Part shown: one piece after another, positions 56,851 to 64,000 of the stretch
How the letters are laid out: every line of letters begins with the position of its first letter
How positions within the stretch are numbered: the stretch's first letter is position 1
IMG/VR virus record: IMGVR_UViG_3300047318_000482
Coordinates: 1 to 64,000 of that record
DNA: 64,000 bases
Strand: one strand, 5' to 3'
Origin: a virus
Made by a program: the position numbers and the translations under genes
The notes under the pieces: generated by a model
The model's database searches: none
The model's input: the letters and a program-made list of their open reading frames with translations, nothing else
Told to the model about the DNA's origin: nothing

Positions 56851-58467
56851 TTAGCGGCGGCCGCGGAGGCGCTGGTCGGTGTAGTGCCGGGTGCCGAGGC
56901 CTTCCTGGGCGGGGTCGGCGAGCTCGGTCATCGCATGGACGGCGGCGTCCATGCGGTCGGGTGAGTCCATGCCGGGGATCCAGGTGACCATCTGGCCCTC
57001 CAGGCGGGGGAACTCGCCGAGGTGGTGGACGAGGCCTTGGGCGTAGAGCTGGGCAATCGGCTCGGCGCGCAGGCGTTTGCCCTGCTTGGCGTGCACCTCG
57101 ATGATCGACGGCATGAGCAGGCCCTTGGTCTCCCCCTGCTGGGCAAGGGTCTTCCACGCCTGCCGGATGATCTGCTGGGCCATGTCGCCGCCGAAGTTGG
57201 CCTCGACGACGATGGCATCGGCCTGGTACTCGATGGCCAGGCGGCAGGCTTCGATGCCCCAGGTGTCAGCGCCCATGCGGCCGGATGCATCGGCCAGCAG
57301 GTACAGGTGTCCTTCGCTGTTGCGTCCTGCCGCGCACAGGCCGGCTTCGTCGTTGCCGTCGCCTTCACCGCCGGCGTGGTCCACGGCCACGATGGTCCGG
57401 GTGAGGTCGATGCCGCGGAATGCCATGGGGGTGATGCGGTTATCGGTGATCCACGGCCATTTCCACACGCCGCCCTCAAGCGGGCGCGGTTTCTGCATGT
57501 AGAGGGACCACCAGACGCGTTCCCCAACCGCGCGGCGGATCTTCTCGAGGGCTTTGCTGCCGTAGCGGATGGGCCACAGGGGGCGGCCGATCTCGCGTCC
57601 CAGGGCGTCGTCGTCGCTGTCGGCGATGGCGGGCAGGTCGAGGATGGTCCAGTCGTCGGCGTCCTCGCCCGCGAGGATGCGTCCGGCGAGGTCCTGTTCG
57701 TGCCAGCGGGTCTGGATGACCAGGATGCTGCCGCCGGGTTCGATGCGGGTGTTGAGGACGGACGTCCACCAGTCCCACAGGCGGCGCCGCATGGTCGGGG
57801 ACTCGGCGTCCGCGGCGTCCTTAATTGGATCATCGACAACTGCCAGGTGGGCGCCCTTGCCGGTGAGGCCTCCGCCGACGCCGGCGGTGACGAGGCCACC
57901 TTCGAGGCGTTCCCCGGTGTCGGGGTCGGCGAGGTCGAACCGGTTCGCAGCCTTGGAGCCGGAGTGCAGGGCGAGGCCGAGCTGGGGGCCGTAGGAGACG
58001 ATCGCGTCGCGGATCCACCGGCCGTGGTCGTCGGCCAGGTCCGCAGAGTATGAGGCGATCATGACGCGGTGGTCGGGGTGTTTCGACAGGTACCACAGGG
58101 GCGCCCACCGGGCGGCACGCCGGCTCTTCCCGTGCCGTGGGGGCATGGTGATGAGGACCTTGCGGGGCCGGCCGCGGGCGATGTCGCGGAACACCTGGTC
58201 GATCAGGTCCAGGTGGCGGGCCTGCTTCTCCTTGCCGTCGGTGAGGATCGCCGACATGGAGCCCGGGGACCGCTTCAGCGCCATGTCCCGTTCGACTCCG
58301 GCCAGGACGGTGCGGAGTTCGGGGCTGGCGTACAGGGCGATGCGGCGGCGCTGGGCACGGTTCAAGCGCCGGTACTGGGCGACGGTCTGGAGGAGTTCCT
58401 CCGCCTCGCGGACGATGTCGCTGTCGTCCTGCCGCGGGTGAGACTCAGGTGTCGCCGCGGTCGTCAT
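56851..58467 (-). CDS. terL: large terminase subunit, 538 aa
   Basis: The ATPase half has Walker A M-P-P-R-H-G-K-S (108-115), Walker B L-A-V-V-D-D-P (208-214) and the C-motif region Q-T-R-W-H-E-Q. The nuclease half has acidic strands V-D-H-A-G-G-E-G-D-G-N-D-E-A-G and V-E-A-N-F-G-G-D and the closing D-R-M-D-A-A-V-H-A. It translocates DNA into the capsid and cuts it. Its start overlaps the small terminase end by 23 bases. Confidence 0.95.
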   Translation of the reverse strand: MTTAATPESHPRQDDSDIVREAEELLQTVAQYRRLNRAQRRRIALYASPELRTVLAGVERDMALKRSPGSMSAILTDGKEKQARHLDLIDQVFRDIARGRPRKVLITMPPRHGKSRRAARWAPLWYLSKHPDHRVMIASYSADLADDHGRWIRDAIVSYGPQLGLALHSGSKAANRFDLADPDTGERLEGGLVTAGVGGGLTGKGAHLAVVDDPIKDAADAESPTMRRRLWDWWTSVLNTRIEPGGSILVIQTRWHEQDLAGRILAGEDADDWTILDLPAIADSDDDALGREIGRPLWPIRYGSKALEKIRRAVGERVWWSLYMQKPRPLEGGVWKWPWITDNRITPMAFRGIDLTRTIVAVDHAGGEGDGNDEAGLCAAGRNSEGHLYLLADASGRMGADTWGIEACRLAIEYQADAIVVEANFGGDMAQQIIRQAWKTLAQQGETKGLLMPSIIEVHAKQGKRLRAEPIAQLYAQGLVHHLGEFPRLEGQMVTWIPGMDSPDRMDAAVHAMTELADPAQEGLGTRHYTDQRLRGRR

Positions 58468-58996
58468 CCGGGTCGTCTTCGTCGGCGTCGGTGTCTTCCC
58501 CTGCGTCGTCGGGGTCGTCGTCTCCCACCGTGTTGATGAGTCTGCGGAGTTCGGCGGCGCTGACGTCCGTGATCGCTACGGGGCCGCCGCCGGGCCCGGC
58601 GAGCTCGTTCTTCACTGGCATGTCCAGGCCGTTGAGCTTGGCGCGCCGGTCCAGGAGCCGCAGCACGGTGTCGACGGCCCGAACGTCCAGGACGTGGTCG
58701 ACGACGTCGCCGTCCTTGTCAAAGACCGGGCTGGGTTTAGTGGCGCGCGGCCATGCGGCCTCGAGGAGGGCGTCCAAGCGTTCGTTCTCCTGCTGCCGGT
58801 AGATGCTGGCCTCGGCTGCTTCCTCGTCTCGGTGGACCTGGAGGGCGCGTACGAGGTCTTTGCGGGCGGCGCTGTCGCTGGCGTAGCCGAGGGAGAGGAT
58901 GCGTTCGTCGTCGTAGCGAACGCCTTCTCGGCGGAGCTTGAGGAGCTTGGTGCGGCGGACGGTGGTCTCGTCTTGTTTCAGCTTGGACGCTGCCAT
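58445..58996 (-). CDS. terS: small terminase subunit, 183 aa
   Basis: An N-terminal helix-turn-helix (R-R-T-K-L-L-K-L-R-R-E-G and Y-A-S-D-S-A-A-R-K-D-L-V, about 14-60) is followed by a coiled-coil oligomerisation region and a very acidic tail (D-D-P-D-D-A-G-E-D). This is the standard small terminase build, which recognises pac or cos sites. The start at 58996 is followed by overlap into terL. A pac/cos site cannot be located by eye. Confidence 0.8.
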   Translation of the reverse strand: MAASKLKQDETTVRRTKLLKLRREGVRYDDERILSLGYASDSAARKDLVRALQVHRDEEAAEASIYRQQENERLDALLEAAWPRATKPSPVFDKDGDVVDHVLDVRAVDTVLRLLDRRAKLNGLDMPVKNELAGPGGGPVAITDVSAAELRRLINTVGDDDPDDAGEDTDADEDDPDDDRGDT

Positions 58997-59039
58997 GGCG
59001 GTGGGGCTCCCGCTCGGTCGCTCGGTTGTGTGATTGTTC

Positions 59040-59052
59040 GGCCCCGCGCCTG
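59040..59052 (-). promoter_or_regulatory. late-leader stem-loop motif, copy 3
   Basis: CAGGCGCGGGGCC on the minus strand, 43 bases upstream of the small terminase start, in the divergent gap with the lipoprotein gene. GATC appears 8 bases away. Confidence 0.55.
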
Positions 59053-59119
59053 TGTCGAATGATCGCCGATTTTGGGGATTGTGTTCCCCCGGGGGTGGGT
59101 TGGCGGGATGCTGCCCGGC

Positions 59120-59818
59120 ATGAGTGAGATGCGCAGGGGGTGGGCGGCTGCTGCTGGTGCGGTGGCCGTGGTGGTGTTGGCGGGTTGCGGGGGCGGCTCG
59201 GGTTCGGATGTGAAGGCGAGTTCGCCGACGCCGTCGGTGACGGTGTCGGAGGATCCGGCGACGGAGGTGCCGGAGGAGACGGAGCCGGAGTATCCGCCGG
59301 GGCCGGAGGGGGAGATCGACAAGAAGGCGGATGAGGAAGGCTGGACGTACGACGAGATCTATGACTCGGCGTCGGCGTTCGTGTCGGACATCTGTGAGTC
59401 GCTGCCGGATCAGTCGAAGGACTATTCGGGGGCGCAGTGGCTGGCTGAGGGCGGCTACCTGAAGGATGACGGCGCATCGATCCTGGATGTGGGGGTGCCG
59501 AAGCTGTGCCCGAAGTGGTCGAAGACGTTGAAGTCGGCGGAGGCTGGCACGTACGTCCGGTACATCGGGTCTGGAGAGTACGAGGTGAAGGCGCATCCGA
59601 AGCCGTACGACCCGGAGTCGGATTCTGATGTGCAGGAGATCAAGCCCGGTACGTATGTGGCGCGGGGTGAGATCTCGGACTGCTACTGGGAGCGGACGGC
59701 GCCGGACGGGACGATCCTCGCGAACAATTTTGTGACGCAGGCGCGGGTGATCACGGTGACGCTGCGGGTGGGCGAGTTGTTCAAGAACGACTGCGGGATG
59801 TTCAAGCCGGTGGGCTGA
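59120..59818 (+). CDS. lipoprotein, probable lysogenic-conversion (moron) gene, 232 aa
   Basis: The signal peptide MSEMRRGWAAAAGAVAVVV ends in lipobox L-A-G-C (C23). A Pro/Glu/Thr-rich linker (about 28-70) precedes a globular domain with a few Cys (for example C-E-S, L-C-P-K, D-C-Y-W, D-C-G). It is the only plus-strand gene in the virion region and has its own terminator. Surface lipoproteins of prophages often exclude related phages. An ATG at 59108 is an alternative start. Confidence 0.82.
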   Translation: MSEMRRGWAAAAGAVAVVVLAGCGGGSGSDVKASSPTPSVTVSEDPATEVPEETEPEYPPGPEGEIDKKADEEGWTYDEIYDSASAFVSDICESLPDQSKDYSGAQWLAEGGYLKDDGASILDVGVPKLCPKWSKTLKSAEAGTYVRYIGSGEYEVKAHPKPYDPESDSDVQEIKPGTYVARGEISDCYWERTAPDGTILANNFVTQARVITVTLRVGELFKNDCGMFKPVG

Positions 59819-59841
59819 CGTAGCGCCCCGGGATGTGGGAA

Positions 59842-59885
59842 GGCCCCGCTCCGCTCTCCGGGGGACTGGAGTGCGGAGCGGGGCC
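59842..59885 (+). terminator. terminator of lipoprotein gene
   Basis: A perfect 13-bp stem (59842-59854 with 59873-59885) with an 18-base loop, 24 bases past the stop. A G10-type run follows at about 59905. Confidence 0.82.
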
Positions 59886-59944
59886 GGGTGCTCGTGGCTG
59901 CCGGGGGGGGGGTGGCCTCGAGCGGTGGGGGTGTGGGGTTCACG

Positions 59945-59986
59945 GCCGGCCTCGCCTTGGCGCGGGGACACTAAGACGAGGCCGGC
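59945..59986 (-). terminator. terminator of transfer operon
   Basis: A 10-bp perfect stem (59945-59954 with 59977-59986) with a larger loop, 60 bases past the traB-like stop. It separates the transfer operon from the lipoprotein gene. Confidence 0.7.
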
Positions 59987-60045
59987 TGTGCACTTCTGAT
60001 GGTGGTACAGGATCGCGGGTTTGTCCGAGGCGCCTTCCCCCTCGG

Positions 60046-62313
60046 CTACTCCCCCGTGAGTACGGTGCCCAGCCCGTACTTGCCGCGGACGGCCTGGCCG
60101 CTGCCGGGCATGCGGTGGATGCGCTGGTCCTTGACGAGGCGCGAGAGCCGGTTCTCCAGGGTGGAGTCGGTGAGCTTGGTGAGGGCCTGGATGTCGTCCT
60201 TGTGGAGGTAGGTGGTCTCCTCGCCGAGGGGGTCGGCTGCGTCCTGGAGGGCGGTGAGGATCTTTTCGTCCGCGGTGGGTTCCTTCGGCGGGGCGGGCAG
60301 GGCCGTGCCTCCGCCGCCACTCTGGCCGGCTTCGTCTTCGTCGTCGGGGAGGATCGACGTGCGGCCGATCTCGTGGCGGTTCTCCCATCCGGGCCAGTCC
60401 GCCGGGTGCTGGACGGCGTCTTCGTCGATGTAGGGGGCGGCGGACTCGAGGATGAAGTCGCGCATCATTTCCGCTGCTCCCCCGGGTCCGAGGGTGTAGC
60501 CGAGTCCGTAGGTGGATTCGGGGTCCTGGAGGGCGACGGTCTCGTTGTAGATGAGGGGCCGGCTGACGTCCCAGGCCGGGGGGATCTGGCCGGGGTCGAC
60601 GCCTTCGAAGCCGGTGGTGACGAGGTTGGACTGGTCGGAGTCGGTGCGGAGCATGACCAGGGAGCCACCCTGGATGACGTTGGTGCGCAGGGCGGTGGAT
60701 CCGCCGAGCTTGTCGGCGTTCACGGCCTGGTTGACGACGGTGAGGATGATGCCGAGAGAGCGGGCCTTCGCGGCCAGCGCCTCCACAATGATCTTTGCTT
60801 CCTTGCGGTGCTCGACGAGCTCGGACAGGGGGACGTGGGCTTCGTCGAGGATTACGCGCACCCACGGCCGGCCCGGGGTGGGGGTGAAGTTCTTCATCTT
60901 CAGCCGGGCGGACTCCTCGATCCGCCACTGCAGGAGGGCGTAGGCGACGCGCAGGGCGCGCATGCAGCCGTCTTCTCCGAGGCCGGAGTAGCAGGCCATG
61001 GTCTCGACGTCGGGGTTGGAGGAGCCCTTGGGGTCGGCGTAGATGATGGCGTGGCCGTTGACGTGGTCGGCTAGGGCGACGATCTGGATGAGTCCGCCCT
61101 TGCCGGATCCGGTGACGCCGGCAATGAAGAGGTGCTTGGCGCCCAGCTTGGGGTCGACGAACTGGATGCGGGCGGGGAAGCCGGAGACGTGCTGGCCGAT
61201 CTGGACGTAGCCGCCGTCGGAGATTTTCAGGACGTGGGTGCCGGGGAAGGGCACGCCTTGCTTGAGGGGGTTGTGCTTCATGAGGCGGACGGTGCCGCGG
61301 CGGGGGTCTCCGGGGACGGGGCTGTAGGAGCAGAGGAGGGTGTTGGTGCGCAGCGCGCCGGCGAGGGCGGCGCGGTCGGGGACGGGGAGTTTGTCGAGGT
61401 TCTCGCCGGCGACGACGTAGGCGACTTCGCCTCCGGTGTTGGGGTCGGTCTGGGCGTCTTCGAGGTGGGTGCCGGCCATGACGCCGCCGCTGCGGGCGGC
61501 CCACTTGCGCCAGGCGCCCTGGAGGGTGCTGGTGTCGAGTTCGAGAGGCGGGACCAGGTTGACCGTGAGGTGGCATTCCCCGGCGTGGGCACCGGTTTTG
61601 AGGGTGATCCAGTCGGCGGGGATGCCGTAGAGGCTGGAAATGTTGTCGCGGTTGACGGAGACGGACGCTCCGGTGGGGGCGGTGATGGTGCCTTTCCAGA
61701 GGTGGCTTCCGTATCCGGTGACCTGGAGTTCTTGGCCCTTGTGGCTGCCGGTGTCGCGGTTGGAGACGTACGTGTACCAGCGGTGGGCGATCTGGTCGGC
61801 GGGGGTGAGGGGTTCGGGCACGGTCGGGGCGGCTGCGGGGGCGGTGGGCGCGGTGTGCTTGGGGGCGCGGACCCGGCCGAGGACCTTGCGGAGTTTGATG
61901 GGGACGAATCCGACGGCGGCAAACCAGCCGAGGGAGACGATGCCGGGGATCGGCTTGGCGGCGATGTCGGCCCAGCCGAGCATCAGCGCGTCGGATCCCT
62001 CGCCGCCCAGGAGGGCGCCCATGGCGAGGGCGACGCCGCTGGTGAGGGTGGAGATGGCGAGGGGCACGCTGTGTGCGCGGAGGATGTCCCCGGGCAGGTG
62101 CCGCTGTAGGCCCGGTGGGAGCCGGTTCATGTAGTTCGCGGTGGTGAGGGCGGCGGCGCCGCCGTAGGCGATGGTGGCGAGGAAGGTGGCGCTGGCGTCG
62201 AGGAAGGGGATTCCGGCGCCCATGGCGAGGGGGGCGACGCTGGTGGCGATGGCGATGCCGCGTTCGGTGCTGTGGGCGGCCAGCCGGCTGGTGGTGTTGG
62301 TGTTGCTGGTCAT
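60046..62313 (-). CDS. traB: TraB/FtsK-like conjugative DNA translocase, 755 aa
   Basis: The N-terminal half has four hydrophobic segments (about 20-38, 44-58, 84-103 and 121-138). The motor domain has Walker A G399-V-T-G-S-G-K405-G-G and Walker B V-I-L-D490-E, with the RecA-like Q-A-V-N-A-D region after. The C-terminus is a winged-helix gamma-type domain (D-E-K-I-L-T-A-L, about 685-750) used by TraB to bind 8-bp clt repeats. TraB-type hexamers move double-stranded plasmid DNA between mycelia. Its presence next to a full siphovirus module marks a conjugative phage-plasmid. Confidence 0.9.
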   Translation of the reverse strand: MTSNTNTTSRLAAHSTERGIAIATSVAPLAMGAGIPFLDASATFLATIAYGGAAALTTANYMNRLPPGLQRHLPGDILRAHSVPLAISTLTSGVALAMGALLGGEGSDALMLGWADIAAKPIPGIVSLGWFAAVGFVPIKLRKVLGRVRAPKHTAPTAPAAAPTVPEPLTPADQIAHRWYTYVSNRDTGSHKGQELQVTGYGSHLWKGTITAPTGASVSVNRDNISSLYGIPADWITLKTGAHAGECHLTVNLVPPLELDTSTLQGAWRKWAARSGGVMAGTHLEDAQTDPNTGGEVAYVVAGENLDKLPVPDRAALAGALRTNTLLCSYSPVPGDPRRGTVRLMKHNPLKQGVPFPGTHVLKISDGGYVQIGQHVSGFPARIQFVDPKLGAKHLFIAGVTGSGKGGLIQIVALADHVNGHAIIYADPKGSSNPDVETMACYSGLGEDGCMRALRVAYALLQWRIEESARLKMKNFTPTPGRPWVRVILDEAHVPLSELVEHRKEAKIIVEALAAKARSLGIILTVVNQAVNADKLGGSTALRTNVIQGGSLVMLRTDSDQSNLVTTGFEGVDPGQIPPAWDVSRPLIYNETVALQDPESTYGLGYTLGPGGAAEMMRDFILESAAPYIDEDAVQHPADWPGWENRHEIGRTSILPDDEDEAGQSGGGGTALPAPPKEPTADEKILTALQDAADPLGEETTYLHKDDIQALTKLTDSTLENRLSRLVKDQRIHRMPGSGQAVRGKYGLGTVLTGE

Positions 62314-62359
62314 GGCGATCTCCTTCGCGGGAAAGCAGGTACGGGCGGGCCGGGGTGGG

Positions 62360-62749
62360 TTATTCCTGGGTGAGCCAGTCGTTGTCGACGTCGTGGATGC
62401 CGGAGGCCGGGGAGGCGTTCACCTGTTCGTGGATGCCCTGGTGGGTGGCGACGGTCTCGTCGTGGCCGGCGCGGGCGAGGCGGGTGGTGGTGTCCCCGGC
62501 GGACGCGTACTTGATGGCTTGCTCGGACACCCCGGTCATCAGCTTGGCGAGGTGCTGGCATTCGGCGACGGTCTCGGGGTCGACGCGCTTTGCGCCGATC
62601 CCGTCGGCGACCCGGGCGGTGTCGGTGGCCTCCTGGTCGATGAACTGGGACCAGCCGCGGAGGTTTTCGGCGTCGGAGCCGATCTCCTTGGCGAAGTCGG
62701 TGACGTCGCGGACGAACTGCTCGTAGCGGAGGTCGGCCACCGCAATCAC
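62360..62749 (-). CDS. helical protein of transfer operon, 129 aa
   Basis: Mostly coiled or alpha helical (heptad pattern about 8-60), acidic, and coupled to the upstream gene by GTGA. The order (this gene, then traB) is that of small spread or transfer helpers in Streptomyces plasmids. Family uncertain. Confidence 0.6.
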   Translation of the reverse strand: MIAVADLRYEQFVRDVTDFAKEIGSDAENLRGWSQFIDQEATDTARVADGIGAKRVDPETVAECQHLAKLMTGVSEQAIKYASAGDTTTRLARAGHDETVATHQGIHEQVNASPASGIHDVDNDWLTQE

Positions 62750-64000
62750 TTCCTGTACCAGTTGAGTTCGGCGGGCTTGGTCAGGGGGCTGTCGCAGACG
62801 GCTTTGTAGATGCCGTCGTAGCGGATGCTCACGTTGGTGAGGACGACCTGGGTGCCTTCGGCGGCGCGGACGACCCGCTTGTGGAGTTCCTGCGCTTCGC
62901 GGATCTGGATGGTCGCGGCCTCGTGGAGGCGGGTGAGGACGCCGATGAAGCGGTCGCCGCCTTCGGTCTTGAGGCTCTTGGCCATCTCGACGAACGTGAG
63001 GGCCTTCGCGGCCTGCTCCTCGGCGTGGGCCTGGAGCTGGCGGGTGCCTTCGGCGGCCTTGCCCATGCTGACGGCTTTCTCGCCCATGCGGCGCTCGTAC
63101 TGCTTGAGGTTGCGGACCTCGCCGCGGGAGTACATCTGGCCGCCGTCAAGGACCACGTCCTTGTCGGTGACCTCCTTGACGTCGATGGGATGCGGGCCGG
63201 ACGTCTGCTGGTCGTCGCTGGAGGCGGTCACGGGCTGGTCCTCCGGGTCTTGGGCGCGCTGCTGCTTGCGGGTGGCGTGGGCCTGGTCGAGGCGGGCCTT
63301 TTCACGGTCGGCGGCGTCGTTGATGTCGCGGTGGCCGTCTTTGAATCCGTCGCGGTAGGCGCGGACGTGGGCGGTGACGTGGGCGGTGCGGGCGCCGTCG
63401 CGGTAACCGGCTTCGCGGGAGGGCTGGGTGCGGATCGGGGTGCCGTCCGCCTTCTTGGGTGCGGTCTTGTCCGGGGTGGTCTTGTCCGGGGTGGTCTTGC
63501 CGAGCTTGCCGGGTCCGGTGCTGCCCTTGGGGGTCTTCTTCAGGCTGGCCTTCGTCCCGCCCACGTTCTCCTTGGGGGCGGTGGCGCTCGCCTGGCCGCC
63601 GCCGGTGCTCTTGGCATCGGGCTTCCGGGGGGTGTCCTTGCCTGCGGGCGCGGCCGCAGCGTCGGTCTTCGCTGCCGGTGCCGGCGTCTTCTTCAGGGAG
63701 TGCTTCGGCGTGGCCCCGCTGCCATGGGTCTTGCTCTTCTTGTCCTTGGTGAGGCTGATGCCGGAGGAGTCGCCGCAGGTGGCCGTCTCCGTACGCGCGC
63801 CCGCGCCGGTTCCGGAGTTGTGCTTGGCGGGCGTCTTCCCGCCCTTGCCGCTGCCGGAACTGTCGGTACGACCACTCTTGTCCTTCCTCAGCGTCTTCGA
63901 GTCGGACTGGTGTCCTCCCGCTCCGTGACCGGACGTGCCGCTGCCTCCGCGGCCGCCACCGGAGCCGCCAGATCCCGTACCACCGCTTCCCGTTCCGGCC
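62746..64000 (-). CDS. partial gene: large protein with low-complexity N-terminus, C-terminal 417 aa
   Basis: The frame is open from 62746 to the right edge (no stop in 1255 bases), so the true start lies outside the window. The N-terminal half seen here is Gly/Ser/Lys/Pro/Thr-rich and disordered. From about 63400 leftward the sequence becomes a Y-R-D-G-A-R, Y-R-D-G-F-K-D-G-H-R-D helical segment and then a long coiled coil. A GTG at 63564 is the only internal start and has no good RBS. It may be a transfer or nucleoid-associated protein. Confidence 0.65.
   Translation of the reverse strand, partial: AGTGSGGTGSGGSGGGRGGSGTSGHGAGGHQSDSKTLRKDKSGRTDSSGSGKGGKTPAKHNSGTGAGARTETATCGDSSGISLTKDKKSKTHGSGATPKHSLKKTPAPAAKTDAAAAPAGKDTPRKPDAKSTGGGQASATAPKENVGGTKASLKKTPKGSTGPGKLGKTTPDKTTPDKTAPKKADGTPIRTQPSREAGYRDGARTAHVTAHVRAYRDGFKDGHRDINDAADREKARLDQAHATRKQQRAQDPEDQPVTASSDDQQTSGPHPIDVKEVTDKDVVLDGGQMYSRGEVRNLKQYERRMGEKAVSMGKAAEGTRQLQAHAEEQAAKALTFVEMAKSLKTEGGDRFIGVLTRLHEAATIQIREAQELHKRVVRAAEGTQVVLTNVSIRYDGIYKAVCDSPLTKPAELNWYRK

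Noticed and set aside
59825-61576. A 1043-codon minus-strand open frame from 61576 to 58445 that contains the small terminase at its end
   Set aside because: Only the part from 58996 has normal composition. The rest is Arg/Pro/His-rich and lies antisense to the lipoprotein gene or out of frame with the traB-like gene, as expected for a GC-rich shadow frame.

Overview
The window reads as a 64-kb piece of a Streptomyces (or close actinomycete) element that is both a tailed phage and a plasmid. The evidence for the host is very high GC, GC-rich third positions, frequent GTG starts, two WhiB-like proteins and a TraB/FtsK-type DNA translocase of the kind used for mycelial conjugation. The precedent that fits best is the Streptomyces plasmid-phage group exemplified by pZL12/PhiZL12. 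That assignment is inference from gene content, not from a database match.

Left part (1-21.7 kb, nearly all minus strand): accessory and early genes, then the plasmid maintenance core. An operon running from 6657 down to 674 carries a secreted metzincin-type protease, a DUF5131 (Gp37/Gp68) protein, a RusA-like resolvase, a WhiB-like protein and many small unknowns. Most of these genes are joined by 4-nt ATGA/GTGA overlaps. Next come parA-parB (9165-10951) with five identical 16-bp palindromes that look like parS, two of them inside the parB coding sequence. Then follow a DciA-like helicase loader and a winged-helix Rep candidate (13255-15380), a second WhiB-like operon, a cytosine-5 methyltransferase, and a Rad52-like annealing protein.

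Control and integration segment (21.1-28.2 kb): a ribbon-helix-helix protein and a WYL-domain protein are divergently transcribed across two copies of the palindrome ATTGCGTACGCAAT, one exact and one degenerate. The same palindrome, overlapping a -35 box, sits at two other promoters, so it marks a small regulon (probably the immunity/lysogeny switch). The segment also has an intact tyrosine recombinase, a truncated catalytically dead-looking recombinase relative, and a set of small plus-strand genes behind a promoter with direct repeats.

Virion and lysis module (28.2-59.0 kb, all minus, so read from right to left): small and large terminase, staple-type nuclease, portal, scaffold, decoration protein, major capsid protein, connectors, major tail protein, a tail chaperone pair with a -1 frameshift site, a 1756-residue tape measure, Dit-like and baseplate proteins, a repeat-rich central fibre, a papain-like protease, a CHAP endolysin, holin-like membrane proteins, a collagen-like membrane protein and a repeat-bearing fibre. 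A lipoprotein gene stands alone on the plus strand just upstream of the terminase, fenced by terminators.

Transfer module (60.0-64.0 kb): a TraB/FtsK-like translocase and two associated genes; the last runs off the right edge. The genes together would let the element replicate and partition as a plasmid, move by conjugation, possibly integrate, and also form siphovirus particles. Most striking are a ParA whose ATPase motifs are in permuted order, the centromere palindromes encoded inside ParB, the shared promoter-operator, an Ig-like domain inserted in two virion proteins, and a short stem-loop repeated in the leaders of four late genes.
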